Shown here one piece after another: positions 36,600 through 49,422 of a DNA stretch of 64,000 nt. Each line of letters begins with the position of its first letter. Within the stretch, counting starts at the first letter, position 1. Under the pieces are notes generated by a model that saw only the letters and a program-made list of their open reading frames with translations, searched no databases and was not told the origin of the DNA. The DNA is from Abelmoschus esculentus (Eukaryota; Streptophyta; Magnoliopsida; Malvales; Malvaceae), in contig JAUCBN010000034.1 of assembly GCA_035048815.1 (NCBI GenBank), positions 13,060,737-13,124,736 of the forward strand, written 5' to 3'. Made by a program: the position numbers and the translations under genes.

Positions 36600-37940
36600 A
36601 TTGTTATTTTATTAATTTATTTCTTGTTACTTTACTCTATTGGCTGCCGTGGTTTTCCTCTGCCACTTTTGCTTTGTCGTCGTAGTAATTCTTTGAGTTT
36701 CTTGTTTTTCTCCTTTTGTAATTTTCAGGACTTTCTTTCAGTTTGGATTTTGGACTACGCTTTTCGATGATGATATGATTGATTCATTAAATTAAATTAA
36801 AATTAATATAATAAAAATAAAATATAGAATTTTATAAATTCTCCTTAACTATCATGTTATTTATCTGTCATTTCTTTAGCCTAAGTAGTTCACCCTATAA
36901 AAAATAGATTACTTTGCATTTTAATGTAATTTTTTTTTTGTATAAGCATTCATCTTCATTAATCAAAGCAGCCAAAGCTACTACCATATACAAATTAGGA
37001 GGCTAACCCCCAAGCATCCAATATACTGATGACCTGTACAGAATCTAATGACATTTTAATGTAATTGCTTGTAAATCAGTTATATTAGGTTTGGATGACC
37101 ATTATGATTAGAGTTTATTACTATTGAATGCAATTACATTAAACTAATTAAGTTTATCAAAGTATATTTGTACATTGAGCCTGCACGTTTGTTATTGGTT
37201 AAGCTGCTCTTATTTCTACTTTTATATTATTTTGGTGGTGAGTTTTAAATTTACTAGAAATATCTTATTCATTCCTTTAGAATTTCTCATCCTTTCTCTT
37301 TTAGGTAAAGATTTGTAAAAAAAAATATATTCTTTTACAATTATTTCATGGTTTAAACATGCTATTAAATATGTGATTTTTTTATTACATTTACTCATTA
37401 AACTAATTAAGTTCATCAAGTCTATTACAATCTTGATCCTCGGATTAACACGTACTTGATCCCCTCATGGACACTCAGAGCTCAGATTCTATGATCGAAC
37501 ATAGTACAATAAATATCGAGAAATCAACTACCCAACGTCCATCCGCGAATCGGATAACTCCTCCACACGAGGCTTCCCCATTTAAAGAGCTTCAGGAGCC
37601 ATCTACATTGAGCTTGCAAGTGAATGGCTCCTATTCTCCACACTAGCATTAACCCCTTGTCCAGCTCTATGCGACCCACGTCAAAGCCGGAGATCATCAA
37701 GGTATATAAGCACTTTACTTTTGCAGAGATTTTAGGGCCAGGTTTGGCTAATTGTTGCGCTCATTAAAACGAATGGTATTTAGAAGATGAGAAGGCCATG
37801 TATGAATTGTCATTGAAAAATGAAAGAAGAGTACAAGAGAATAGACACTTAGCATGTACACTGAGATATGATTATGGCTGGAAAAGTTTACGATGCTCTT
37901 CTAGAAGTTTTCTTTGAAAAGGTACAGATGTAATATTCTA
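36600..37940. other. Intergenic region, no supported gene
   Basis: The first 150 bp are probably the AGP 3' UTR. Near 36945-37050 there is a non-AT-rich patch (with AATCAAAGCAGCC) that looks like part of a dispersed repeat. About 37430-37700 is another GC-richer patch without a readable domain. No ORF is credible. Confidence 0.45.
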
Positions 37941-37955
37941 ACTTACAAGAATTTG

Positions 37956-40500
37956 CTAACCTGAGGATTTCCTGCTCCACCAGCCAGTGCCTGATTTTCG
38001 TGTCCCCCTCTTCCTTTTGTAGTTGGGGATATTGAACATGGATGATGGAGATACCTTTGCGTATGGTTGAACAAAAGGGTTTGCAGGAAGGTCATCTCCA
38101 GGAGCAAGAATGATAGGCTTTTCTGTTGGCATCAGTGTCTTGTTGGTGCCTGATTTTCGTTTCCCCCTCTTCCTTTTGTTATTAGGTACCTTGGACTCGG
38201 ACAGTGAAGGTACCTTCAGAGCTGGTTGAACTGAAGGGTTTGCAGGGAGGTAATCTCCAGGAGCAAGAACAGTAAGCTTTTCAGTTGGCATTGGCGGCTC
38301 CTCGGTGCCTGAATTTCGTTTCCCCATCTTCCTTTTGTTATTAAGGATCTTGGACGTCAGAGATACCTTCGCATCCGGTTGAACAGAAGGGTTTACTGGG
38401 AGGTCATCTCCAGGAGCAAGAACATTAGGCTTTTCAGTTGGCATCGGATTCCTTTTGTTGTTACGATTCATGGAATCAGATGTTGAAGCTACCTTCACAT
38501 CTGGCTGAACGGAAGGATCTGGAGGGAGGTCATCTTCAGGAGCAAGAATAATAGGCTTTTCATTTGGCATTGGTGACTCCTCTGCCTGTCGAGTTAGACC
38601 TCTTTGAAAATTACGCAACTCTTCCTTAGCAACCTGGTTTAATATCAAAATATCATCCTCAGTCTGCAGATGTAATAAAGATCAGTAATATTAAAATGAA
38701 ATCAAGATTGACTATGCATATTTGGAATATAATATTAGTTAATATTCACATCATTCATAAAAGAATTAAAACCAAAACCTGATGACAAAAGCCAAGGATC
38801 ATAGATAGAATAGTGTGAAATGTTAGCTGAACAAATAAAGCAGGAATCACAAGAGGAAGGGAAAAGCAAGGATTTTTTTTTTTCTTCATATTATATGTGC
38901 AACTGAAAAGCCCTTTCCCCCTAATCAACAGATTTAGCAGAAGCAAAGAATGAAACCCAAAATCTAATTCCAAGTACCATCCTTTGCTACCTTCTGCTAC
39001 GGCCCTAAGCAAAGCAAATGATAAAAATGTAAAAATTAAAAGAAGAGAATAAATGTTACAGAAATGATGGAAGAGAAAAACTTGAATGGTCAAGAAGAAT
39101 ATATTTAAAAGAACTCACATTGTGATAAGAAACTGCAGCAATATTCTGAGTAGTTCCCTCAATCATATCAGGAAAAGGTGTAACCTCTACATGACTTGAA
39201 ACTGCACTACTTCCAGGCATAAACAGATCTCCCATGTTACCCCGTGAAAGATGCTGAGATGTAACTGGGATTCTCTCTTTGCTCCCGGATGGAGAAGAGC
39301 AACTTCAAGAAACAGCTAAAGTGTTGCATGGCAGAACTGAACTCAATACATTAATGGAAGAGAACTTTTGAGGACTTCCATTAACTACATTGTCAACTCG
39401 GGTCTTTAACTTATGAAGTTGTGATTGAATCAGATCAATCTTTCCAAGTATCTTTTCTAACCAAATATCAGTCTCTGAATTCAAGACTGGACAATTCATC
39501 ACTAAATCCATCTTCATTGCTATTGACCATGTACTTCTTACTTAAATTACCATTATCACCACCATGAGCACCAGTGGCAACAACAAGTTTCTTACAATCT
39601 AGAAGCAAAGAAAATAAGCTTATCAGATTTGGACTTGCAAATGCATATCCCAAAAAGAATGATCATGAATTTTATAGTTTCATACCATAATATGAGAAAA
39701 AGTTATGATTTGACGAGGAAAAGGTTGCGACTTCACATTATTGTTCCTCAACTATGAGCTTTTCATATTCAAAGTTCTTTCTATGATCATATTCTGCAAG
39801 TTCTTTATCATACTTCAATGCCTGAGACTTAAATTCCTTAAGTTGCAACTCTAACCATTTACACACCGCCACATAAGAGGACGAACAAACCTCCTCCAAT
39901 GATCTGTCAACTTTCTCTTCCTGGAAAAGTTAGGAATTGAAAGCAAACTGAATACTGCAACATGTATTTGGACATCAAACTCAATACAGCTCACAAATGA
40001 AAACAGAGTTTTTTTTAACCCTTGCCAGCCAAATCAATATAATTTTAGGTACATTTATAGCAGTGAATTTTTGGAAACCAACAAAACAAAATAAAATTTC
40101 ATTAAATATCAATATACTAACACACACAAAAAAAGTTACCTTAATAGGAACAATCCATCAAACATTGATCCCAATGGATTCCCATTGCTTAATGCTTTCA
40201 ACTTCAGCACCGCTTATCGCCAAGTCATTCTCAACCCTAGATACCGTGCCACCAAATGAACTCGAATTCTCAGTGGCATCCTGACATTCAGCAACAGCGA
40301 AGCTAACCATGCCAGAATTTGTGCATTCAGTTATGTTGATCGCCATATCCTCAGTTCCTTCGGGTATCTTCCCTTCTCTTATTCCTACACCATACTGAGT
40401 TTCCTCACCAAAGTTGCTGTCCTCACAATTACTCATACAATGCATAAACTTATCTTTCGAATCCTGGGGCAAGCTTCCATTTCCATCATTGTATTAGAGT
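37956..40500 (-). pseudogene. Pseudogene of a plant-specific KRKRGKRK-tailed protein with four-fold repeat exon
   Basis: The exon order of an uncharacterised plant family can be followed on the minus strand: an acidic first exon (REGKIPEGTEDMAINITECT), a second exon with KRKLTDHWRRFVRPLMWRC then KWLELQLKEFKSQALKYDKE, a third (SSLEFRD, LKTRVDNVVN), and a last exon 38663-37956 ending SGTGWWSRKSSG. At least five lesions are visible. There is a frame change near 40165, a 2-bp GT insertion inside WRC/KWLEL near 39863, a stop near 39737 after FEYEKLIVEEQ, a frame change after SSLEFRD near 39480, and an in-frame TGA at 39307-39305. No in-frame start is found. The last exon stays open and contains four tandem units of about 45-55 residues (PMPTEKPxxLAPGDDLPxNP, then a NNKRKRGKRKSGT-like basic tail). 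The family function is unknown. The basic tail would suit a nuclear protein. Confidence 0.8.
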
Positions 40501-41393
40501 TGTCTTTTGGCTCCAATTCAGAGCCTATACTAATCAATTCATCATACAGACTTCGTCAATTCACTAATAAGTCAACTTAATTTTAAAAAAAAAAAGTCCC
40601 AGCAAAATTCACAACAAATTCAACATTACCATCGTAACAAAGCAAGTTGATTTTTTAAATGAAAGAGACTACAAGTAAATGGTTCATATCTTTATATCTA
40701 TATACACAATAATCACAGCTGCAGAACAAAAAAAGCTAAAAAAAACACAGAAAAATATAATTTTCCAACAAATGACAAGTTTGGGAGTTTGCTTGGTGTA
40801 TGAGAGTGTTAGTGCTACAGCTTACAGATTTTCTTTTGATTTTTTGAATTTGTTTGCTGGGTAGAAAATTGAAATTATAGAAAAATAAAATAAAGTAGAA
40901 TTTCCAAGGGTGTGGTTAAGAAAAAGATCGGACTGTAGCAAATGTTCGCTGTACAGTCTAAAGGAATAAAAATAGATATTTTAAAAAGGGAAAATAAAGG
41001 CATATATTTTACATGGTGGTGGACTCTAGCAAAGTAAAATAGGATTTTTTATCAATAAATAACCATTAAATTAGGTGAAAATGTTTATTTGATAATTTCT
41101 TTAAAAAAATTATAAATAAATATTGCAATTTTAAATGTATTGCTATGAAATAGACATTTATAGGGAGAAGGCCTGATTGGAAAGGAAAGGTGAAAACTCA
41201 GGATTAAAAGAATGTAAAACCAGCAAATGGATCAGTAAAATCAATGAATTACATGTTTGTTCAAAGCTGGTTCACATATAATGTAATTGTCCCTATATAA
41301 ACATGCACAGGCAGAAAACCATATGCTTTTAACTGGAGAAATCCGTCTATGAAAATAGGGCTTGATCTCATGGCTTGACAAGGATAAGATAGA

Positions 41394-43744
41394 TCACTCG
41401 ATTCCTAGCGTCTGTTTAGAGGGTATAAAGCGGCACCAAGCAGATGAAGTAAAACCTCGAGAAACAAGGTAGATCATAAACGCAACATATCCGCCGGTGA
41501 ATGCAAACACTATGCTTGTGAATATTACACCGGTGACTTCGGAGGAGAAGAAGTCGAGTAGAAGATACCCGTTGATCAACATCACCAGAATGGCCACAAG
41601 CCATGCAACTGCCTGTAAAGGAGAGGGGCAACGTTTAAGAAGGAGAAAGCAACTGCATAAACAAAAACAATGGCATAGTATAACATTGACACGGATTCTT
41701 TTTGAGAACAAAAGTTGTATGCATCTTCCTGACAGAAAGGAATTAGGAATTTCTATCATGTGGCCACACCATAATCGGTGAAGTAGTTTCACGTTTTTCT
41801 TAATAGAGAAAGCAATGAGCTGTTACGGGATAAGAGCTAATCACAACCTCTAGCTTAGAAATACGAACAGCCACTTATCAAAATTAACCAATAAAATATA
41901 ATAACTCGCCTCACAGTCGATGTAAGTATGAAAGCAAAATCAATTAAGGCAGCACGTGTGTGTACAAATGCATTCAAATCAAACAATTTCACTGCAGAAA
42001 ATAGTTATAGAACGTGATTCTTCATGATTAAATCTCGGCACCAGTCAGTAAAGTACACTAGAATTTCCAGTAAGCAAGAAAGTTAATATATCAGCAAGGC
42101 ACAAAACAAGGAAATGAGCAGTAGCATACCTTGAGCAAAGAGCCAATTTTGAAGGAACTCATGACTTGTTCCTTGGATACCAAACAAAGAAGTGGGATAA
42201 GTGCAAAGGGGATTTGAATCGATTGAAGCACATTAAGCCATTCATTTAATTCATCCAGTGCTGATTCAGAACTATCAAAGATAAGGGCAACTATCATAGT
42301 AGGAATAATTGCAAAACTCCTAGTGATCACTGCTCTTAGCCATTTTTTCAACCTCAAGTTCAAGAAACCTCCCATAATGAACTGCCCTGCATAAGTGCCA
42401 GTAATAGTGCTACTTTGTCCGGCTGCTAACAACCCGATTGCCCAGATATATAAAATTGGGAATAACCCACCCCCAAATTTTTCTTGAAGATAATCCCCAG
42501 CATTCACAAGACCAATACTATCAGCTATTTCTGTGCCATAAAATGCCTTGGCAAAGACAGTTGTGACAAACATATTGATTACAAAGGAAACCAAAAGCGC
42601 CAGGGCGGACTCGATCGAGTAATAATTGAGAGCTTCTTGCACTCGGCCTTTCTTGCTGCGATCAATTTGTCGTGATTGCACGAGAGCAGAATGCAAGAAT
42701 ACATTGTGAGGCATAATAATGCAGCCCACAACTCCCACAGCTTGTTTGATGGTTTTGGAGCTAAGTTTTGGAATCAAAACACCTGCAGAAACCAAACCAC
42801 TTGATCATCAGTCAACTTCAATATGTTACGAAAGAAATTGCTATAGCCAAAAACGGAACCGAGTGCCTTACCAAGAAGAAGTTCAGTGCCACTGGGTTTT
42901 GTTTGACCAAACATCCAAGCAAATGAGACTGCCATTGTAGCAATAAGGACAGCAAAAAATGCTTCCAACTTCCTCACTCCATAGTTTTCAAGGAACAAGA
43001 AGATAAAACTGAAACAGAGCAGTGAAAGAGAAGTGATCATACTGTACCAAGTTTTTATGATGGTCTAGACACCTACTTCGAAAGGTAAGACTATAAATTA
43101 ACTTCCATCATTTGCTCAGACAAAATTAAATAAATAAATATACTGCAGACGGAAACCACAAAATACTAAAAAAAGTTTGAAAGAAGAAAATAATTCATCA
43201 GAATCAATAAGAATACTGACCAGTCACAAGCTGTAATAACAACACCAGCCCACAAAGGCAAAGCACCATTACTCAGAATCTTAATAGCAATAGCACTTCC
43301 AATCACTTCCTGTATATCAGCTCCAATCAGAGCCAACTCCGTCATTACCCACAAGATCATTCTAGCCCAAGTCGGATACTCTTCTCTACACAGCTCAGCC
43401 AAGTGTCTCCCCGTCGCCACACCAAGCCTAGCGGACAACAGCTGAACCAACAACCCAATAGCCGTAGCCCACATCAACAGCCACAGCAAAGAGTAACCGG
43501 CTATAGCCCCGGCTTGAAGATCCCCTTCCAAATTCCCAGGATCCAAAAATGCAATCGACATTAGAAAACCGGGTCCGGTGAAAAGCCAAAGCTTTTTCCA
43601 GGAAAAAGGCGGGATACCCGATGACCCTTCATCCCCCGTTTCATCGATCCCGACGATATGGACTTTTTCATCTGACTCGTACGCCACATCCTGGTCCGAA
43701 TCCCGGTCGGCTAATAACGGAAGCCGGTTGTCTTCTGGTGGCAT
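41394..43744 (-). CDS. NRAMP3: NRAMP3/4-type vacuolar metal transporter
   Basis: Four exons on the minus strand: 43744-43221, 43008-42872, 42782-42130 and 41612-41394. All phases fit, giving 510 residues (AtNRAMP3 is 509). The start MPPEDNRLPLL is the first in-frame ATG. The LPLL dileucine-type motif sits where tonoplast-targeting signals lie in this clade. The metal-binding motifs DPGN (residues 68-71, first membrane helix) and MPHN (244-247, sixth helix) are intact. So is the conserved transport loop GQSSTITGTYAGQFIMGGFL. Multiple hydrophobic segments fit the usual 11-12 helices. Family knowledge: NRAMP3/4 export Fe and Mn from the vacuole, notably during germination. An out-of-frame upstream ORF (44004-43801) could lie in the leader if transcription begins that far up. 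No defect is seen. Confidence 0.93.
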
Positions 43745-44000
43745 ATTCCGGTGTTCCGGCCTCCGCGGAGGATTGCTTTTTCTTTTGGATTGAACTTTAG
43801 CTACGAAGAAAAGAAGCAAGCTTCTTTGTTGGGTTGAAGGAAAAGACAAGAAATGAAAGCCACTAACCTCGACTCTCTACCACTATCTTGTCTCAATGTT
43901 CCTTGCCAGTTCTCTTGGTTTTCGGCCTTGCCATTTATCTTTCTTTTTTCTTTTTTCTTTTTAATTACTACTGATTTATAGTGAAATTCCAATCTCTTCA

Positions 44001-44008
44001 TCACGTGA
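44001..44008. promoter_or_regulatory. TCACGTGA palindrome upstream of NRAMP
   Basis: A perfect TCACGTGA palindrome about 260 bp upstream of the NRAMP start codon. The CACGTG core is the G-box/E-box bound by bHLH and bZIP factors. In iron-homeostasis genes bHLH binding to such sites is established, but a role here is inference from position only. Confidence 0.3.
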
Positions 44009-45534
44009 CGATGCTACTCCAGTCTCCATGTGGTAAGCTTTGAAATTTATTTTTATTATCTCATCTTATGTTTTATTATATAAATTATTAAATTTTAAAT
44101 AAATAAAAGCATATCGAACTATTTGTTTTACTTTGAACCCAAAGCATTATCCGCACCCATCCCTTAGGATACTAAATGTATTTAATTCGAATTAAATTTT
44201 ATAAAATTTAACTTCGATTAGCAATTAAGTTTTTAAATTAATTTAAATTTGAGTGTACAAATTTAAGTTCAATTTAAGTAAAATATTCAGAATTTGAATT
44301 TAAATAAAAAAATTAAACTTTAACTATTTTTTTAATGACGGTTCAAATAAATAAATCATTTCATATGATAAATTTGATTATGTATAGAATTATAGTATAT
44401 GTAAATATAGATAAATAAATTATTTTTTTAATATACTAGTATAATCACATGATAATATTTATTTATATTTTTTAATTATATGATAATGTATATACCTTAC
44501 AAACAGTAAGTGCTCAAAGTCGAATCTTCTTTTAAACGAATATATATTTTTTATTGATTCATTCATTAAATTTTAAATAAACGATAAACAACTTAAAATT
44601 ATTTGATAGAATGACATGTTAAAAGAAAATATTTTATATTTTATATAATTTTTAAAATTATTTTTAATTAATACGTTATTTTATAAAATTAACATATATC
44701 TTTATATGACATAACTATTATGGTACTATAATCAAATCAAATTTATCAGCTAATTTAAAGTTATTTAATATTAATTGACTAATAATTTTTATTCGTAAAA
44801 AAATATCTTAACTTAAATTGAAATATTAAAAATTAAATTATTTTTAAAATTATATAAATTAAAATGATTATTAAATTAAATATTAATATTTTTTCAATTA
44901 TGCCTATGACAAACAATAAACCTCTATTCATATTTGTTACATTTTCGGCAAGTTACATCCTCCGTGGCATTTTACAATCTTATTTCCATGATTCTAGAGG
45001 GAAAAAAAAATCAAATGTTGTAAAACGACGTGGCATTAAGTATTATAAAGTGATGTCGGCTTGTAAAGGGCGACGGGGAGGAAGAGGAAAACGCGACGAA
45101 TGACGAGTGGAGAGGTTGCCAAATATGTGGCGGCGACAACCAAGCGTACGTTCGGGCGTGGATGGATTGTGGTAGCACGAGTTTACGTGACGCTGACTGG
45201 AAACGTGTTTTAATTACATTTCTTCACCGAACGCTATTTTATAAGAGAAAATATTAATTACTCCATATAATGACTGACTTATCATATTGATTATAATCTT
45301 GTTTAATAAAAAAATATTTTTATTTAATTATTTTTTATATTATTATTTCAATAATATAATAATTTAGAAAACGCTGACTTTTGACTTTTAGTTATTGTGA
45401 TAAGCTGGATTACTTTGGCCTTTTTCACTAAAATCATCCATGCTTTTATAGTTTCCTATAACGCACAAAAATGTTATATTGGAGTTTAGGATTAAAGGTA
45501 TTAAAAGCTTTTGAATTAAAAAAATAATTAAAGC

Positions 45535-45705
45535 ACGAATCCTTTAGTTTAAGTAGTTAAAGGAATGGTTGATGTTCTTAAAAGTCACGGGTTCAAGCAT
45601 CAGCGATGCCAGCAGAGTGATTGAACGATCAATGTCAAATGGTAAAGATTATATTCTAGAATAGATACTACATGTAATCACTATTAGTTTGTTAAAAAAA
45701 AGTTT
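45535..45705 (+). mobile_element. tRNA-derived SINE (copy 1)
   Basis: It contains TAGTTTAAGTAGTTAAAGG resembling a Pol III box A and, about 40 bp later, CACGGGTTCAAGC resembling box B. The body ends GTTAAAAAAAA. A clearly homologous copy with the same order, including GATTATATTCTAGAATAGA and GTAATCACTATTA, lies inverted at 57545-57380. Two copies sharing both the box B region and the A-rich tail support a SINE family. It is non-coding. Confidence 0.65.
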
Positions 45706-46547
45706 TTGAATTAAAAAAAATAATTAAATCTTCAATTTTTTATATTTAATTAAGTCAAATTAATAAATATAATTAAATGATTATATTTTCGAATTAAAAA
45801 ATTGAATCATCTGAATCAAGAAATGTAATCAATTTATCCTTGAATCAAGAAATCTAATTAATTAAGTTATTTGATTAATTTTAAATATTGATTCTTGACT
45901 TTTTTTAGATAATTAACGTGTAATACACTATAATTCTATTAGTTTGATTTTTCACGTATTCTAATGTTGAGTGGGATTTTTAGACCGAAATGCTAACTAT
46001 AAATTAGGGATAAACGTTCGATCAAGTTAAGTTAAAAAGAATTTTAGGTTATTTGAGTTGACACATTATATTTTGTAATTCAAACTTAATTTAAATTTGT
46101 TTATTCGATTCAAGTTTGAGTCAAATCAAATTTTTGAATTTCTGTATAAATTTTATTGTAATTATCTATCACATTTATAGTACAATTTACTTTTAATTTA
46201 AAATATTTTTTTCATATATATATAAGATTTATAATGTTATTTAATAGAAGAATATCATCTAAACTTCTAAAAATAATAAAATATAGTTATGATGTTATTT
46301 TTAAATAAGAAACTTTTGAGGATAAAATATTGATTAATAAACAAATTAATAATTTAATTATAAAAGTACCAAAAATTTTAGCTGATTAATTAAATTGAAT
46401 AAAATATAAAGTTAAAGCACTAAATTGTAAAATATATATTTCGTTAAAAATATAAACTAAAGTTACATACATATGATATAGTATTAATGAATCACATGAT
46501 TTAATTTTGGTCAAAAATAGAATTAAACAAAAAAAACATATATCCAA

Positions 46548-46604
46548 GGTACATTCGGCTATCTCGATCCCGAATCCTTCCGAACTTATCTGACTGAGGA
46601 ATGC
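46548..46604 (+). pseudogene. Receptor-kinase activation-segment fragment
   Basis: Nineteen codons read GTFGYLDPExFRTxLTEEC, matching the GTFGYLDPEYFRT..LTE signature at the end of the activation loop in WAK/CrRLK1L-type receptor kinases. The left side is AT-rich non-coding sequence, and the right side stays open only to a stop at about 46678 without kinase similarity. It is therefore a relic, not a gene. Confidence 0.45.
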
Positions 46605-48479
46605 TTCGTTAGAATTCTCCATGCCGGTCCTTCATCGGTTACCCTAACCCATCATCAAACTTCGTGGCCCAATGCTTGGTAAACGGACCCTTTGTATCAT
46701 TGTTATGGGCAGTTTAAGTGGCACATAAGTGTCCGGATCGCAACCATTAGCCCAGCAAGAAAACAATTGAACCACCGACCAAAGCTGGTGAAACAAAACA
46801 AATCATGGCGCATGTGAAACCACGTGCCCACACGCACAACAATGTCGACACCGTTACAGTCTTGTCTTACCTTGTGACTCGAACTTCCAAACTTTCCACC
46901 GAGCATTTTCTTCTCTTCCAAGTTTCCCAATGACCTTACTTTCCCCTTGATTACAGCACCGGGGATAGTTCCGCAAGCAAAGTTATTCAAACCCCCATTA
47001 AAACCAAACCACATTTATTACAGTTTGGAATGTTCAAACCCAAGACATGAGCTGAGGTTTCATGTTTTAAAATAATCTGTTGCGGGATGGGGATTGTTAA
47101 GCGTGGTATGGTATTAATGGCATTCACATTACGACCCACAGGATTGAACTGTATTGCATACCCCCAATGAAGTCGAATAATAAACCCTCAAAGCAATATT
47201 CTAACATCATTGGAAAGTTAGATTCTCAAATAATGTAATCACAGTTTAAGACAGAACTCAAGACAAAAACCAGTGCTGGAATATCCAACCAACGCTTTGA
47301 CTAGCTGCCGGGAAGAAGTTGGGTAACGAGCTTATGGGGGGAAACTAACAAATCTCGCCGACTGACCCGGTTGTATTTTGGGGGTCATTGGTTGAACCCA
47401 GACAGGACGATTCACTTGGCCAATTGAATATCATATAAAATTCACAAGTAATCATTAAATTATTTAAAGACTAACAAATAGTGAAGAAATATAAGGACTG
47501 TGTACAATGACCAAAACCAAAGCAGACGCCAATGTCTCAGCAGGCAGCAGGCAGGTATTTGGCAACCTAGTCAGATCATATAGCACCCCACCTACTCATT
47601 CTAATGTATCAACCAAAGAAAAGCTCAATTATTTGTTGCTCATAATTCTCTAACCAAAACATTATTTTATCCAAAAATATATGGTCTACAAAATTTCACC
47701 TAAAAAGGAACACCTTGGCTGCTTTTACATCTGTCGGATCAAATCATTAGGTTGGCATGACATGTGAAACCAAATTCTACCACACCATGCTGTCTTAACT
47801 TGTCACGTCTAAAAGCCAAGTTAGCAAATTTTAGGCCATCAAATTTAAAACTTTTGAAGGTTCTGGTAAATGGTAATGTCAGGTAAAGCAACAATTCTTA
47901 CCGAATGTTTTATAAATAAACGGAAAGAGGGTGTTTTGAATCTAAATCTTTGTTTTTTCTTTCTTGTCCATGAAGGAGAAGAACCAAGAGGATATTAAAA
48001 AAAGAATGAAGTAAAAGTAAAAGCTGTTGAACTGAAGCAACTTCATGAATGGAGATTGTTTGACTTTAAAAACATGCAGAGCCCAGCTTTTAAATTCCCT
48101 TTTTTCTTTGGTTAGTTCCATATTTTAAGTTTATGGGAATTTCAAACAGATGGAAAGTGACTGTAGAACAATGATGCCAAAAGACTTTGACCTAAAGGCT
48201 TGGTGGATCCGAGTTACCTTTTAAAAAACTCCTTTTTCATCTTCAGGAAAAACGTAGACAAGAAACTACTTCAGATTTTTTTTTTTTGTAAAATACTTTT
48301 TACCAAATGTTTTTGATTTTTTTAAAGATATACATGTTTAAATAATTATTGTTAAAAATTATCATTTTTAAAATAAATATTGTTTTAGATATAATGTTAT
48401 ATGTTTAAAAATGTATTTAAAATATAAGAACATAGTTATGATTACGGTGGTAGTTCTTAATTTTTTTTTGGTATAACTA

Positions 48480-48633
48480 TATTAATAAGAGAGTGATAAA
48501 CTCAACATATAATTAATAATTGTATGATTAGTCTTTTAGATTTTTATTCTTTATAAATTAATTTAATATTATTCAACGATGTTTAACATGAATGATATTC
48601 AACGATATTCGACGCCCATTATACACTCACCCT
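48480..48633. mobile_element. Mutator-like MITE, one-ended copy
   Basis: The right part ends GCCCATTATACACTCACCC, the reverse complement of the GGGTGA...GGGCGTCGAA terminus of the family. It holds the GTTGAATATCG-like words and the GAGAGTGATAAACTCAACA core found in the 31.8 kb copy. The left terminal repeat is missing, so this copy is truncated. Confidence 0.5.
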
Positions 48634-49395
48634 TTAATATTACTACGTCTCTAAAAATAATATTTTTTTAAAAATAATAATAAATGAAACTTAAACGCAT
48701 AATTCTCAACCTTAAATTAAATATATTTCACTTAATAGTTTTTTTAAATATTTAATCTTTTAAATATTATACCAACCATTGATTCCATCAAGTTTTATCC
48801 TTTATAATTGAAACAGTAAAATAACATCCCTTCTAAGATCCTAATTAGTGTTACCCATGTAAGAAAGAGGGTTTACATTGTTAATACTTCATTAATAAAA
48901 TTATAAAGTGAGAGAATCTCCACCTCCCTCTCTTATTCTTTTGCATTGCCCAGTCAAGGGACCACGCTAAACCAAGCACAAAAATCTTGTCAGTAGAGTA
49001 TTTATTAACACTCTAATCCTTTTTTATTTGTATAATTTAATTATAACGAGGCCTGTAAAGCTGACATACACAAATGATGATGATGTGTGAACACGAGTAC
49101 AAGGTTAGATCTTCAATTCTGGGAGTCTTGTGGTCACAAGGTTAGATCTGGAGCATAATCTGGAATCGAAAAAAGTTGAGAGAAAAAGTGGGAGATGGAG
49201 GAGATAATTATCAAGTATTTGTTAATCATTTTCATTAAAAAAATTAAAAATTGTAAACAAAATACCAACGTGGAATAACTTTTCTTTTGATAAGCTTTTT
49301 TTCCCCAACATAAATGATAAATCAAATCTCAGTTACTATCTAGCTTACTGCTTAAGTCTCAAACTCTTCCTGTTTTATCTCTTCTCTTAGAAGAA

Positions 49396-49422
49396 ATGTG
49401 GGATCAGTTTCTGAAATCATGA
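49396..49422 (+). CDS. 8-codon upstream ORF overlapping the receptor start (ATGA)
   Basis: ATG at 49396 opens an 8-codon ORF (MWDQFLKS). Its TGA stop at 49420-49422 overlaps the receptor's ATG at 49419-49421 as ATGA. It is out of frame with the main ORF. If it is in the mRNA, ribosomes would have to leak past it or reinitiate at the overlapping start, which usually lowers output. The peptide is not expected to matter in itself. Whether the transcript includes it is not known. Confidence 0.4.
   Translation: MWDQFLKS

Larger units (their letters stand above)
44050..49390. other. Intergenic region with repeats and a kinase scrap
   Basis: No full gene is supported. It includes a SINE (45535-45705), a 57-bp receptor-kinase remnant (46548-46604) and a one-ended Mutator-like MITE (48480-48633). 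The 103-codon ORF on - at 47014-46703 lies in moderately GC sequence next to the kinase scrap, but matches nothing I know. From about 48900 on, the sequence is probably promoter of the LRR receptor gene. Confidence 0.55.

Noticed and set aside
46703..47014. 103-codon minus-strand ORF next to the kinase scrap
   Set aside because: No recognisable motif, no splice or promoter context, and no sign that it belongs to a kinase gene.
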